Shown here: positions 53,746 through 63,393 of the stretch, one piece after another
Position numbering within the stretch: the first letter of the stretch is position 1
How the letters are laid out: each line of letters opens with the position of its first letter
NCBI RefSeq assembly: GCF_016654115.1
Contig: NZ_JAEQAZ010000008.1
Coordinates: 62,001 to 126,000 of the forward strand
From: Streptomyces sp. MBT53
GTDB taxonomy: Bacteria; Actinomycetota; Actinomycetes; Streptomycetales; Streptomycetaceae
Direction of reading: 5' to 3'
DNA: 64,000 bases
Program-made: the position numbers and the translations under genes
The notes under the pieces: model-generated
What the model was told of the DNA's origin: nothing
Seen by the model: the letters and a program-made list of their open reading frames with translations, nothing else
Databases searched by the model: none

Positions 53746-54912
53746 ATGTCCATCAACAGGGCCGCTGCCACTCGTATCGAGGTTCCGCGGGGACTCGCGG
53801 GCGTCGTCGTCACCGACACCCGAATCGGTGACGTCCGGGGGACCGAGGGCTTCTACCACTACCGCCAGTACTCCGCCGTCGAGCTCGCGCAGACCCGCGG
53901 CTTCGAGGACGTCTGGCATCTCCTGGCCAACGGCGAACTGCCGGACGCCGAACAGAGCGCCGCCTTCGCAGCCGAGACCGCGGCGCTGCGCCGGCTGCCC
54001 GACGAGGTGCGGGCCGCGCTGCCCGCCGTCGCGGCGGCGAGCGGGACGTCCGGACCGCTGTCCGGCATGCGTACGGCACTGTCGCTGCTCGGCGCTGCGA
54101 AGGGTTTCCGGCCGGTGTACGACATCGGCGCGGATCCGCGCCGCAGGGACACCCTTGTGGCATCGGCCGCCGTACCGACGCTGCTGACCGCGCTGTACCG
54201 GCTGGGCCGGGGCCTTGACCCCGTGGAGCCGCGCGAGGACCTCTCCTACGCGGCCAACTACCTGTACATGTTGACGGGTTCGGAGCCGGACAAGCAGCAG
54301 GCCAGGGCGATCGAGCAATACTTGATCTCAACCATTGACCACGGATTCAATGCGTCAACCTTCACCGCGCGGGTCATCGCGTCGACCGGGGCCGATGTGG
54401 CGGCCTGCCTGGTCGGAGCCGTGGGGGCGCTTTCGGGCCCGCTGCACGGCGGTGCGCCCAGTCGGGCCCTGGACACCCTGGACGCGATCGGCACCCCGGA
54501 CCGCATCGACCCCTGGATCCGCGAGAGCGTCCTCGCCGGCGACCGCATCATGGGCTTCGGCCACGCGATCTACCGCACGGAGGACCCGCGCTCCCGGATG
54601 CTGCGCGAGGTCGCCCAGCAGTTCGGCGGACCCCGGGTCGAGTTCGCGGTCGAGGTCGAACGCCAGGTGGAGGCGATCCTCGCCGAACTCAAGCCGGGCC
54701 GCGAACTCCACACGAACGTCGAGTTCTACGCCGGGCTGGTGATGGAACTCTGCGGTCTGCCACGGGAGATGTTCACGCCCACGTTCGCCGCTGCGCGGGT
54801 GGTGGGGTGGGGCGCGAATGTGGTGGAGCAGGCGGAGGACTCGAAGATCATCCGGCCTGTTGCGCGGTATGTGGGGGTGGGGGCGCCGGTGGCGGTGCCG
54901 CTGATGAGCTGA
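53746..54912 (+). CDS. Citrate synthase family enzyme
   Basis: 388 residues from an ATG behind GGGAGGAA. Motifs are His199 in STIDHGFNAST, His273 in GFGHAIYR (both catalytic histidines), and NVEFYAG, where the usual Asp is Glu326. It would condense acetyl-CoA (or propionyl-CoA) with oxaloacetate. The Glu could be a natural feature of this subfamily or could alter activity. Codons 192-205 are unusually AT-rich and include a copy of the promoter dyad sequence (54327-54350). Its divergent partner encodes an HTH-fused homologue. A terminator follows at 54935. Confidence 0.88.
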   Translation: MSINRAAATRIEVPRGLAGVVVTDTRIGDVRGTEGFYHYRQYSAVELAQTRGFEDVWHLLANGELPDAEQSAAFAAETAALRRLPDEVRAALPAVAAASGTSGPLSGMRTALSLLGAAKGFRPVYDIGADPRRRDTLVASAAVPTLLTALYRLGRGLDPVEPREDLSYAANYLYMLTGSEPDKQQARAIEQYLISTIDHGFNASTFTARVIASTGADVAACLVGAVGALSGPLHGGAPSRALDTLDAIGTPDRIDPWIRESVLAGDRIMGFGHAIYRTEDPRSRMLREVAQQFGGPRVEFAVEVERQVEAILAELKPGRELHTNVEFYAGLVMELCGLPREMFTPTFAAARVVGWGANVVEQAEDSKIIRPVARYVGVGAPVAVPLMS

Positions 54913-54934
54913 CAGCGGCCCGAGGGACGCGTGC

Positions 54935-54961
54935 GGCCTGGTGCCGTTCTGGCGCCAGGCC
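54935..54961 (+). terminator. Terminator after the citrate synthase gene
   Basis: GGCCTGGTGCC pairs with GGCGCCAGGCC (one G-T pair) around a 5-nt loop, 22 nt after the stop codon. Confidence 0.8.
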
Positions 54962-55092
54962 TCATGGGTGGTGATCGAGCAGTGACGGGGTGATGGACTG
55001 CTCGTCGGGTAGGTACCCGAGTCGCTCGGTGGTGGTGCGCGGCTGGGCGAAGCGTGTACGGGACGAGTCCGGTGCGGACGCGTACTCGTGAC

Positions 55093-55329
55093 TCAGGCGT
55101 CGGGGATGTCCGCCTTGGCGCGGATCAGGGTCTCTCTGCTCACGATGACAATGCGCTCGTAGTCGGCACGGGAGGCATCGGCGGGGAGCTCATGATCAAG
55201 AGCCTCGGTGGCCTCGGTGCCGATGACGGCGAAATTACCGTCGCTCAGTTCGAACACGTCCGGGCAACTGGTTCCCGTGGCACTGCCACGGACGCTCGGC
55301 GGCACACCGATGCGGCGCACGATCTTCAA
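55093..55329 (-). CDS. Small conserved Streptomyces protein of unknown function
   Basis: 78 residues from a TTG at 55329 with AAGGA at ideal spacing. The protein is compact and acidic: IVRRIGVPPSVRGSATGTSC, then CPDVFELSDGNFAVIG and REDIVIVSRETL-like ending YERIVIVSRETLIRAK. It has one Cys and no membrane segment. It resembles small proteins that in other Streptomyces sit beside DUF6879/HTH genes, as far as I recall; no such partner is present here, so it may be an orphan. Confidence 0.7.
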   Translation of the reverse strand: MKIVRRIGVPPSVRGSATGTSCPDVFELSDGNFAVIGTEATEALDHELPADASRADYERIVIVSRETLIRAKADIPDA

Positions 55330-55466
55330 AGATACCGGTCCTTAGTCAGGGAGATTGACACAGTGATCGGCAGCACGTTACTGGTGCGAGTGGTGCGCAC
55401 GTGGCCAGATGAAAAAAGGCCAACTACTCGTGTCGCCCTGCTCGAACCATCGACAGAGTGTCCTGA

Positions 55467-56018
55467 TCACGGCCCGGGAGGGTTGCCCACCACCCACCAC
55501 TCGTCCGTGTCGGCCTCGTCTAGATCCTTGAGCAGGCCGTCGACCATGCGCCCGATCTTGGCCTCTTCCGACGCGCCCTTCAGTGAGGCGCGGGTGCCCT
55601 TCGAAGCCTCCCAGTACTCCCGCAGGACAGGGCTTTGGAACAGCTCGCGCAGATGCCCGTACAACTCCTCCTGGTCCAGGATCCCCGCGCGGTAGAGGTG
55701 GTACAGATTGGCGTACCAGGCGTTGGCGTAAAAGTACTGGCGCCTCTTGGCCGCCGGGATGTCTCTGTCGTAGGTGTCGATCACCTCGGCGAGAGCGGGA
55801 TCGTCGATCGCCTTGGACAGCAACTCCCAGTGCATGCGCTGTTGGTGGGCCAGAGCCCGTCGCCGCGCGGACAGTTCCTCAAGCTCCAACCGTCGCACCT
55901 GTAGGCGTGCCTCTTCGAGTCGTCGCTGACGCGAGGCGAGGTTCAACGTAGCGGTGGCGAGCATCAAGCCCGCAGCCACAGTGCCCAGCCCTCGTGCACC
56001 CTTGTTCCGTGTGGCCAT
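55467..56018 (-). CDS. DUF6082 family protein
   Basis: 183 residues from the ATG at 56018 with GGGGG upstream. A short hydrophobic segment (about 12-29, GTVAAGLMLATATLNLAS) is followed by a long amphipathic coiled coil (RRLEEARLQVRRLELEELSA). A helical domain comes next, with AYANLYHLYRAG-like sequence (YANAWYANLYHLYRAG) and WWVVGNPP at the end. Matches the Streptomyces DUF6082 family; function unknown. It could be a membrane-tethered helical adaptor. Confidence 0.75.
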   Translation of the reverse strand: MATRNKGARGLGTVAAGLMLATATLNLASRQRRLEEARLQVRRLELEELSARRRALAHQQRMHWELLSKAIDDPALAEVIDTYDRDIPAAKRRQYFYANAWYANLYHLYRAGILDQEELYGHLRELFQSPVLREYWEASKGTRASLKGASEEAKIGRMVDGLLKDLDEADTDEWWVVGNPPGP

Positions 56019-56343
56019 GTCAACAACCCCCGAATCAGGCGGCCGTCCGCCGGTTCGTCGGGTGCGGGTTGATGAAGACGGGGACCGGCGAGCGATGGGC
56101 GGCGCTTGCCGTCTCCCAGGGTGCCGAGCGGCTCTGATCGGCAGGGAGGCGGAGAGGAGGCGCACGGAGGGAAGCGAGGGTCGCACGAACCGGCGCCTTC
56201 CCCAACGTGTGCCCCGCGCGGAGCGCTAACAACCGTTCACTTCGCGGCGATTCCTCCGGCTCGTATCCTGGGGCGGCATTCAACCTCCGTACGTGCGCCC
56301 GACCGCGATCCGGTGCACGCGTCGGCGTGAAAGAGGTCGCACG
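56019..56343. other. Divergent intergenic region, nothing recognised
   Basis: 325 bp between the DUF6082 and CobW-type genes. I looked for a Zur-type box (TGAAAATGATTTTCA-like) because of the CobW gene and found none. GAAAGAGG (56329-56336) is the ribosome site of the following gene. Confidence 0.4.
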
Positions 56344-57459
56344 TTGAGCCCGCAGAACCCGAGCGCACACCCGAGCCCGAGCGGAAGCGGGACACCCGTT
56401 TCAAGCCCCCCGCAGATCCCCGTCGTCGTACTCGCCGGATTCCTCGGCTCCGGCAAGACGACCCTGCTCAACCACCTCCTGCACCGCAGCGGAGGCAGCC
56501 GTATCGGCGCCGTCGTCAACGACTTCGGGGCGATCGAGATCGACGCGCTGGCCGTGGCCGGAGCCCTCGGCGACTCGACCGTCTCGCTCGGCAACGGGTG
56601 CCTGTGCTGCGCCGTCGACGCCAGTGAACTCGACGTCTACCTGGAGCGGCTGGCCCGCCCCGCCACCGGTATCGACGTCATCGTCATCGAGGCCAGCGGA
56701 CTCGCCGAACCGGAGGAACTGGTGCGCATGCTGCTCGCCAGCGAGCATCCGGGGATCGTCTACGGCGGACTCGTCGAGGTCGTCGACGCCGCCGAGTTCG
56801 ACGCCACGCGCGCGAAGCACCCCGAGATCGACCGGCATCTCTCCCTCGCCGACCTGGTCGTCGTCAACAAGCTCGACCGGGTGGTAGACGCCCCGCGCGT
56901 CCTCGGACTCGTCCGCTCCCTCACCGACCGGGCCGCCGTGGTGCCCGCCACCTACGGCCGTGTCGACCCGGAGTTCCTCTTCGACTGCAGGCCCAGCGAG
57001 GAGCGCGTCGGGCAGCTGACCTTCGACGACCTGCACGAGCACACCGGCGACGAGCACGAGCACGCAGACCATCTGCACGCCGCCTACGACAGCCTCTCCT
57101 TCGCGTCCGACGTGCCCATGGACCCGCGCGGGCTGATGGCGTTCCTGGACAGCAGGCCCGAGGGGCTCTACCGGATCAAGGGGTACGTCGATTTCGGCGC
57201 CCACGATCCCCGCAACCGGTACGCCGTGCACGCCGTAGGGCGCTTCCTGCGGTTCTATCCCGAACCCTGGGCGAGCGGGGACGCCCGGTTGACGCAGCTC
57301 GTGCTGATCGGCAGCGGGCTCGAACTGGCCACGCTCGGCAAGGAGTTGGAGGCGTGCCGGGACGGCGACGCCCCACACGCCGACGAGCACGGCATGTGGG
57401 GCGTCCTGCGCTACGTACAAGAACCGGACCAGGAACCGGAGTTCGAGCCGGAGCCGTAG
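56344..57459 (+). CDS. CobW/COG0523-type G3E GTPase, putative metallochaperone
   Basis: 371 residues from a TTG at 56344 with GAAAGAGG 7 nt upstream. Walker A GFLGSGKT (residues 32-39), metal-binding GCLCC (Cys86, Cys88, Cys89), GTPase motifs IEASGLAEP and VVNKLDR, and a His/Glu-rich metal loop (HEHTGDEHEHADH). The C-terminal CobW_C domain reads YRIKGYVDFGAHD. The family loads Zn, Co or Ni onto client proteins using GTP. No client gene or Zur box is adjacent. The first 25 residues are Ser/Pro-rich. Confidence 0.9.
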   Translation: MSPQNPSAHPSPSGSGTPVSSPPQIPVVVLAGFLGSGKTTLLNHLLHRSGGSRIGAVVNDFGAIEIDALAVAGALGDSTVSLGNGCLCCAVDASELDVYLERLARPATGIDVIVIEASGLAEPEELVRMLLASEHPGIVYGGLVEVVDAAEFDATRAKHPEIDRHLSLADLVVVNKLDRVVDAPRVLGLVRSLTDRAAVVPATYGRVDPEFLFDCRPSEERVGQLTFDDLHEHTGDEHEHADHLHAAYDSLSFASDVPMDPRGLMAFLDSRPEGLYRIKGYVDFGAHDPRNRYAVHAVGRFLRFYPEPWASGDARLTQLVLIGSGLELATLGKELEACRDGDAPHADEHGMWGVLRYVQEPDQEPEFEPEP

Positions 57460-57475
57460 GCCCCAGGGGGGCGGG

Positions 57476-59932
57476 CTACACCGGGCCCGCCACCACCGAC
57501 ACCGTCTTCGGCAGGGACACGCCCGAGCCGTCGCGGCGCGGGTCCATCTCCGGGAGTTCGGCCGGGGTGCCGTCCCGTTGCGCGGCCTTCGCCGGTACGG
57601 CGCCCGCCCAGGCCAGGGACAGGCAGTCCTCGCCCTTCAGGAAGCGCTGGCAGCGGACGCCGCCGGTGGCGCGGCCCTTGCGGGGGTACTGGTCGAACGG
57701 GGTCAGCTTGGCCGTCGTCTGGACGGAGTCGTCCAGCGTGCCGCGCGAGCCCGCGACCGTGAACACCACCGCGTCCACGGCCGGGTCGACGGCCGTGAAG
57801 GAGATGACCTTCGCGCCGTCGGTGAGCTTGATGCCCGCCATACCGCCGGCCGGGCGGCCCTGGGGACGCACCTGGGAGGCCTGGTAGCGCAGGAGTTGGG
57901 CGTCGTCCGTGATGAAGACGAGGTCTTCCTCACCGGTGCGCAGCTCGATCGCGCCGACGATCCGGTCGCCGTCCTTGAGCGTGATGACCTCCAACTCCTC
58001 CTTGTTCGTGGGGTAGTCGGGGACCACGCGCTTGACGACGCCCTGCTCCGTGCCGATGGCCAGACCCGGGGAGGACTCGTCGAGGGTCGTCAGGCAGATG
58101 ACCGTCTCGCCCTCCTCCAGGGAGACGAACTCCGTGACCGCCGCGCCGCCGGAGAGGTTCGGCGCGGACGCCGTCTCCGGGAGCTGCGGGAGGTCGACGA
58201 CGTTGATGCGCAGCAGCCGGCCGGCCGAGGTGACAGCGCCCAGCTCGCCGCGCGCGGTGGCCGGGACCGCCGAGACGATCACGTCGTGCTTGACGCGCCG
58301 GGCCTCGGTGTCCTCCGGGAAGGGCTCGCCGTTCGCCGTACGGGCCAGCAGGCCCGTCGAGGAGAGCAGCACCCGGCACGGGTCGTCGGCGACCTGGAGC
58401 GGCACGGTGGCGGCGGGAGCGCCCGCCGACTCGAGCAGGACCGTACGCCGGTCGGTGCCGAACTTCTTGGCCACCGCGGCCAGTTCGGTCGAGACCAGCT
58501 TCCGCAGTTCGGTGTCCGACTCCAGGATGCGGGTCAGCTCGGCGATCTCCGCGCTGAGGCGCTCCATCTCCGACTCCAGCTCGATCCGGTCGAACCGGGT
58601 GAGCCGGCGCAGCGGCGTGTCCAGGATGTACTGCGTCTGGATGTCCGACAGCGAGAAGCGCTCCATCAGGCTCTGCTTCGCCTGCGCGGAGTTGTCGCTG
58701 GAGCGGATGATCCGGATGACCTCGTCGATGTCGACGAGCGCGGTGAGCAGACCCTCGACCAGGTGGAGGCGGTCGCGCCGCTTGGTGCGGCGGAACTCGC
58801 TGCGTCGCCGTACGACGTTGAAGCGGTGGTCGAGATAGACCTCCAGGAGTTCCTTGAGGCCCAGCGTGAGGGGCTGGCCGTCGACCAGGGCGACGTTGTT
58901 GATGCCGAAGGACTCCTCCATCGGCGTCAGTTTGAAGAGCTGCTCCAGGACCGCTTCCGGGACGAAGCCGTTCTTGATCTCGATGACCAGGCGCAGGCCG
59001 TGCGCGCGGTCGGTGAGGTCCTTGACGTCGGCGATGCCCTGCAGCTTCTTCGCGCCGACCAGGTCCTTGATCTTGGCGATCACCTTCTCCGGGCCCACGG
59101 TGAAGGGCAGTTCGGTGACGACCAGGCCCTTGCGGCGCGGTGTGACGTCGTCCACCGCCACCGTGGCGCGGATCTTGAAGGTGCCGCGGCCCGTCTCGTA
59201 CGCGTCCCGGATGCCGCTGAGGCCGACGATCCGGCCGCCCGTCGGCAGGTCGGGGCCCGGGACATGGCGCATCAGGGTGTCGAGGTCCGCGTTCGGATAG
59301 CGGATCAGATGGCGGGCCGCCGCGATGACTTCGCCCAGGTTGTGCGGCGGCATGTTGGTGGCCATGCCGACGGCGATGCCCGACGAGCCGTTCACCAGGA
59401 GGTTCGGGAAGGCGGCGGGCAGGGCCACCGGCTCCCGCTCCTGGCCGTCGTAGTTCGGGGCGAAGTCGACCGTGTCCTCGTCGATCGACTCGGTCATCAG
59501 GTTCGCGGCCTCGGACGGCCGGCACTCGGTGTACCGCATCGCGGCGGGCGGGTCGTCGTTGCCCAGCGAGCCGAAGTTGCCGTGGCCGTCGGCCAGGGGG
59601 ACGCGCATGGAGAAGGGCTGGGCCATGCGCACCAGGGCGTCGTAGATCGACGCGTCGCCGTGCGGGTGCAGCTTGCCCATGACGTCGCCGACGACACGCG
59701 CGCACTTCACATAGCCGCGGTCGGGGCGCAGGCCCATCTCGTCCATCTGGTAGACGATCCGTCGGTGGACCGGCTTCAGGCCGTCCCGGGCGTCCGGCAG
59801 GGCGCGGGAGTAGATGACCGAGTACGCGTACTCAAGGTAGGAGCCCTGCATCTCGTCGACGACGTCGATGTCGAGGATCCGCTCCTCGAACGAGTCGTCG
59901 GGCGGCGGGGTCTTCGTGCTGCGGCGGGCCAT
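57476..59932 (-). CDS. parC: DNA topoisomerase IV subunit A
   Basis: 818 residues from the ATG at 59932 with AGAGGAG upstream. The breakage-reunion domain shows [32 protein letters not shown] and the DNA-linking Tyr134 in RYTE. The helical tower and coiled coil follow ([17 protein letters not shown]), then a beta-pinwheel C-terminal domain whose GyrA-box is degenerate (RKGRATGGV in place of QRRGGKG). That supports ParC rather than GyrA. With ParE (37222) it decatenates daughter chromosomes. It ends 16 bp from the convergent CobW gene. Confidence 0.92.
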   Translation of the reverse strand: MARRSTKTPPPDDSFEERILDIDVVDEMQGSYLEYAYSVIYSRALPDARDGLKPVHRRIVYQMDEMGLRPDRGYVKCARVVGDVMGKLHPHGDASIYDALVRMAQPFSMRVPLADGHGNFGSLGNDDPPAAMRYTECRPSEAANLMTESIDEDTVDFAPNYDGQEREPVALPAAFPNLLVNGSSGIAVGMATNMPPHNLGEVIAAARHLIRYPNADLDTLMRHVPGPDLPTGGRIVGLSGIRDAYETGRGTFKIRATVAVDDVTPRRKGLVVTELPFTVGPEKVIAKIKDLVGAKKLQGIADVKDLTDRAHGLRLVIEIKNGFVPEAVLEQLFKLTPMEESFGINNVALVDGQPLTLGLKELLEVYLDHRFNVVRRRSEFRRTKRRDRLHLVEGLLTALVDIDEVIRIIRSSDNSAQAKQSLMERFSLSDIQTQYILDTPLRRLTRFDRIELESEMERLSAEIAELTRILESDTELRKLVSTELAAVAKKFGTDRRTVLLESAGAPAATVPLQVADDPCRVLLSSTGLLARTANGEPFPEDTEARRVKHDVIVSAVPATARGELGAVTSAGRLLRINVVDLPQLPETASAPNLSGGAAVTEFVSLEEGETVICLTTLDESSPGLAIGTEQGVVKRVVPDYPTNKEELEVITLKDGDRIVGAIELRTGEEDLVFITDDAQLLRYQASQVRPQGRPAGGMAGIKLTDGAKVISFTAVDPAVDAVVFTVAGSRGTLDDSVQTTAKLTPFDQYPRKGRATGGVRCQRFLKGEDCLSLAWAGAVPAKAAQRDGTPAELPEMDPRRDGSGVSLPKTVSVVAGPV

Positions 59933-60259
59933 CGCTGCCGGCTCCTCTTTTCTGGTCGCTCGCCTGGGGGTCGCTCCCCTTCGGCTCACTCTTGCTGAAG
60001 CGTGAACGGGGTCTTGACGTGAACCATTGTGGACCGCGGCACTGACAACGCGGACCAGGACCCGGCGTTGGCCGCTCGGCTCCGTCACCGACGGCTGCCG
60101 CGTGGGTCCACGTGTGCGACTGCCCGCAGGCTACGCGATCTCGCTCTCGGCGTACGTCCGCCGGGAACTTCGCCGACCGTCCGCACGCTTGCATACAGTG
60201 GCGGGACGAGCAGGATTTCTGCGGTTCCAGCCAGATAATCCGCGATCGAAGGGACGTAC
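59933..60259. other. Divergent region between parC and the M16 operon
   Basis: 327 bp. TTGACG at 60014-60019 and TACAGT at 60194-60199 are promoter-like on the plus strand, but they are not paired with each other. AAGGGA before 60260 is the ribosome site of the first peptidase gene. No gene seen. Confidence 0.4.
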
Positions 60260-61630
60260 ATGCCCATGGGTCACACGGCCACCGCCGAGGCAGGGTCCGG
60301 CGGTCTGACAGCGACCGAACACCGTTTGGCCAACGGTCTGCGTGTGGTGCTCTCCGAGGACCACCTGACCCCGGTCGCGGCGGTGTGCCTCTGGTACGAC
60401 GTCGGTTCCCGCCACGAGGTCAAGGGGCGTACCGGCCTGGCTCACCTCTTCGAGCACCTGATGTTCCAGGGCTCCGGACAGGTGAAGGGCAACGGCCACT
60501 TCGAACTGGTGCAGGGCGCGGGCGGTTCGCTCAACGGCACCACCAGTTTCGAGCGCACCAACTACTTCGAGACCATGCCCACCCACCAGTTGGAGCTCGC
60601 CCTCTGGCTCGAAGCCGACCGCATGGGCTCCCTGTTGGCCGCTCTTGACGAAGAGTCCATGGAGAACCAGCGGGACGTCGTCAAGAACGAGCGCCGCCAG
60701 CGCTACGACAACGTGCCCTACGGGACGGCGTTCGAGAAGCTGACCGCCCTCGCCTACCCGGAGGGCCACCCTTACCACCACACGCCCATCGGCTCGATGG
60801 CGGACCTGGACGCGGCCACCCTGGAGGACGCGCGCGCGTTCTTCCGCACCTACTACGCGCCCAACAACGCGGTCCTGTCCGTGGTCGGCGACATCGACCC
60901 CGAGCAGACGCTCGCCTGGGTCGAGAAGTACTTCGGGTCCATCGCCTCGCACGACGGCAAGCCCGCGCCCCGTGACGGCGCACTGCCCGACACGATGGGC
61001 GGCGAACTGCGCGAGATCGTCGAGGAGGAGGTCCCGGCCCGCGCCCTGATGTGCGCCTACCGGCTCCCGGAGGACGGCACGCGCGCGTCCGACGCGGCCG
61101 ACCTCGCCCTCACCATCCTCGGCGGCGGCGAGTCCTCGCTCCTCTACAACCGCCTCGTACGACGCGACCGTACGGCCGTCGCGGCCGGTTTCGGGCTGCT
61201 GCGGCTGGCCGGAGCGCCCTCCCTGGGGTGGCTGGACGTCAAGACGTCCGGGGACGTCGAGGTGCCCGTCATCGAGGCCGCCATCGACGAGGAGCTCGCC
61301 CGGTTCTCCGCGGAGGGCCCCACGGCCGAGGAAATGGAGCGCGCCCAGGCCCAGTTGGAGCGCGAGTGGCTGGACCGGCTCGGCACGGTCGCGGGCCGCG
61401 CGGACGAACTGTGCCGCTACGCCGTCCTGTTCGGCGACCCGCAGCTCGCCCTGACCGCCGTACAGCGCGTCCTCGACGTGACGGCGGAGGAGGTCCAGGA
61501 GGTCGCCAAGGCGCGCCTGCGGCCCGACAACCGCGCGGTGCTCGTCTACGAGCCGCTCGCGGACGAGGACGACGAGGACGACGAAGCAGCGGCCGAGGCC
61601 GGCGACGAGAACGAGGAGGCGGCCAAGTGA
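60260..61630 (+). CDS. M16 zinc metallopeptidase, catalytic (alpha) subunit
   Basis: 456 residues. The inverted zinc motif HxxEH is His62, Glu65, His66 (AHLFEHLMFQG), and a downstream acidic ligand candidate is Glu144 in DVVKNE. The repeat domain and a strongly acidic C-terminal tail (DEDDEDDEAAAE) follow. Mitochondrial-processing-peptidase-like enzymes of this type cleave short or unfolded peptides and usually work with a non-catalytic partner, encoded here by the next, overlapping gene. No signal peptide. Confidence 0.92.
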   Translation: MPMGHTATAEAGSGGLTATEHRLANGLRVVLSEDHLTPVAAVCLWYDVGSRHEVKGRTGLAHLFEHLMFQGSGQVKGNGHFELVQGAGGSLNGTTSFERTNYFETMPTHQLELALWLEADRMGSLLAALDEESMENQRDVVKNERRQRYDNVPYGTAFEKLTALAYPEGHPYHHTPIGSMADLDAATLEDARAFFRTYYAPNNAVLSVVGDIDPEQTLAWVEKYFGSIASHDGKPAPRDGALPDTMGGELREIVEEEVPARALMCAYRLPEDGTRASDAADLALTILGGGESSLLYNRLVRRDRTAVAAGFGLLRLAGAPSLGWLDVKTSGDVEVPVIEAAIDEELARFSAEGPTAEEMERAQAQLEREWLDRLGTVAGRADELCRYAVLFGDPQLALTAVQRVLDVTAEEVQEVAKARLRPDNRAVLVYEPLADEDDEDDEAAAEAGDENEEAAK

Positions 61631-63015
61631 CCGAGCTCGCCACGATGGAATTCCACCCGCAGCCCCAGGCGGGCGAGGCCCGGCCGTGGGCCTTCCCGGC
61701 GCCCGAGCGCGGCACGCTCGGCAACGGCCTGACCGTCCTGCGCTGCCACCGCCCCGGCCAGCAGGTCGTCGCCGTCGAGGTGCTCCTCGACGCGCCCCTG
61801 GAGGCCGAACCGGCAGGCCTGGACGGTGTTGCCACGATCACCGCGCGCGCCTTCTCCGAGGGCACCGACAAGCACTCCGCCGAGGAGTTCGCCGCCGAGC
61901 TTGAGCGCTCCGGCGCCACCCTCGACGCGCACGCCGACCACCCCGGGCTGCGCCTGAGCCTGGAGGTCCCGGCCTCGCGCCTGGCCAAGGGCCTCGGCCT
62001 GCTGTCGGACGCCCTCAGGGCGCCCGCCTTCGCGGACAGCGAGGTCGAGCGGCTGGTCCGCAACCGCCTCGACGAGATCCCGCACGAGACGGCCAACCCG
62101 TCCCGCCGCGCGGCCAAGGAACTCTCCAAGGAGCTGTTCCCGGCGAGCTCGCGCATGTCGCGCCCGCGCCAGGGCACCGAGGAGACCGTCCAGAAGATCG
62201 ACTCCGGGGCCGTACGCGCCTTCTACGACCGGCACGTCCGCCCCGCGACCGCCACCGTCGTGGTCGTCGGCGACCTCACCGGCATCGACCTGGACGCGCT
62301 GCTCGCCGACACCCTGGGCTCGTGGACGGGCTCCACCGCCCAGCCGCGCCCCGTGCCGCCGGTGACCGCCGACGACACCGGGCGGGTCGTGATCGTGCAC
62401 CGGCCCGGCGCCGTCCAGACACAGCTGCTCATCGGCCGCGTCGGAGCCGACCGGCACGACCGCGTGTGGCCCGCGCAGGTGCTCGGCACGTACTGCCTCG
62501 GTGGCACGCTCACCTCCCGCCTGGACCGCGTCCTGCGCGAGGAGAAGGGCTACACCTACGGTGTGCGGGCCTTCGGCCAGGTGCTGCGTTCGGCACCCGA
62601 CGGCACGGGCGTGTCGATGCTCGCCATCAGCGGCTCCGTGGACACCCCGAACACCGGCCCGGCACTCGACGACCTGTGGACGGTGCTCCGCAAGCTCGCC
62701 GAGGGCGGACTCACCGACGCCGAGCGCGACATCGCCGTACAGAACCTCGTCGGGGTGGCGCCGCTCAAGTACGAGACCGCGGCGGCCGTGGCGAGCACGC
62801 TGGCCGACCAGGTCGAGCAGCACCTGCCCGACGACTACCAGGCGACGCTGTACCGGCAGCTCGCCGCGACCGGCACCGTGGAGGCCACCGCGGCGGTCGT
62901 GAACGCCTTCCCGGTGGACCGTCTGGTGACGATCCTTGTGGGCGACGCGGAGCAGATCAAGGAGCCCGTCGAGGCCCTCGGGATCGGTGAAGTGACCGTC
63001 GTTCCGGCGGAGTAG
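61627..63015 (+). CDS. M16 peptidase-like protein, non-catalytic (beta) subunit
   Basis: 462 residues from a GTG overlapping the previous stop (GTGA). It has the M16 fold (GNGLTVLRCHRPGQQVVAVE, then the C-terminal EKGYTYGV with the conserved Arg/Tyr pair), but the HxxEH site is absent: the equivalent helix reads GVATITARAFSEG. It therefore probably forms an alpha/beta complex with the preceding catalytic protein, contributing the R/Y substrate-binding pair. The two are translationally coupled. Confidence 0.9.
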   Translation: MTELATMEFHPQPQAGEARPWAFPAPERGTLGNGLTVLRCHRPGQQVVAVEVLLDAPLEAEPAGLDGVATITARAFSEGTDKHSAEEFAAELERSGATLDAHADHPGLRLSLEVPASRLAKGLGLLSDALRAPAFADSEVERLVRNRLDEIPHETANPSRRAAKELSKELFPASSRMSRPRQGTEETVQKIDSGAVRAFYDRHVRPATATVVVVGDLTGIDLDALLADTLGSWTGSTAQPRPVPPVTADDTGRVVIVHRPGAVQTQLLIGRVGADRHDRVWPAQVLGTYCLGGTLTSRLDRVLREEKGYTYGVRAFGQVLRSAPDGTGVSMLAISGSVDTPNTGPALDDLWTVLRKLAEGGLTDAERDIAVQNLVGVAPLKYETAAAVASTLADQVEQHLPDDYQATLYRQLAATGTVEATAAVVNAFPVDRLVTILVGDAEQIKEPVEALGIGEVTVVPAE

Positions 63016-63040
63016 ACGCGACAGCGGCACGCGCGCGTGG

Positions 63041-63076
63041 GGGAGCCCTGGTGACAGAAGCGCCACCAGGGCTCCC
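63041..63076 (+). terminator. Terminator after the M16 operon
   Basis: Perfect 13-bp stem (63041-63053 with 63064-63076) and 10-nt loop, followed by TATT. Confidence 0.9.
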
Positions 63077-63221
63077 TATTGTCCGAATTGGGGGAGAGGT
63101 TGCCTGTCTGCCCTGTGGCGTGCGCTACAAAAACCGTGATCCGTTTGGGGATTGAAAGTGGCCCCCCTTAGCGTCGGTCCGGCTGTCCGTCAGGCACCGC
63201 GCCGCACTCGCGGCACCGGAC

Positions 63222-63377
63222 AGTCATCGCCGAGTCCCCGTACGGCGCGAGCCAGGGGAGCCGGGGACCCACATGAGTCCCTGGGGTGAATCGGACGCCC
63301 GCGCGTGAGCGGGGGAGTCCGTAGGAGACCTTCCTGCTCCGAACCCGTCAGCTAACCCGGTAGGCGAGAAGGAAGGA
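63222..63377 (+). promoter_or_regulatory. c-di-AMP riboswitch (ydaO-yuaA class)
   Basis: Conserved ydaO core elements are present in order: GAGCC (63249-63253), GGGGTGAATCGG (about 63283-63294), GTAGGAGACC (63321-63330) and CCGAACCCGTCAGCTAACC (63339-63357) closed by GGTAGGCG. It lies directly before an M23 peptidase gene, the usual Streptomyces context for this class, which switches off cell-wall hydrolase genes when c-di-AMP is high. Exact ends are approximate. Confidence 0.9.
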
Positions 63378-63393
63378 AAGGACCAGCCACTTC

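Noticed and set aside
55405..55430. Hairpin TTGGCC/GGCCA with a T tract near 55410 as a terminator
   Set aside because: Only a 5-6 bp stem, with the T run in the loop rather than after the stem.
57578..59998. An 806-codon plus-strand frame opposite parC
   Set aside because: Antisense shadow; parC is unambiguous on the other strand.
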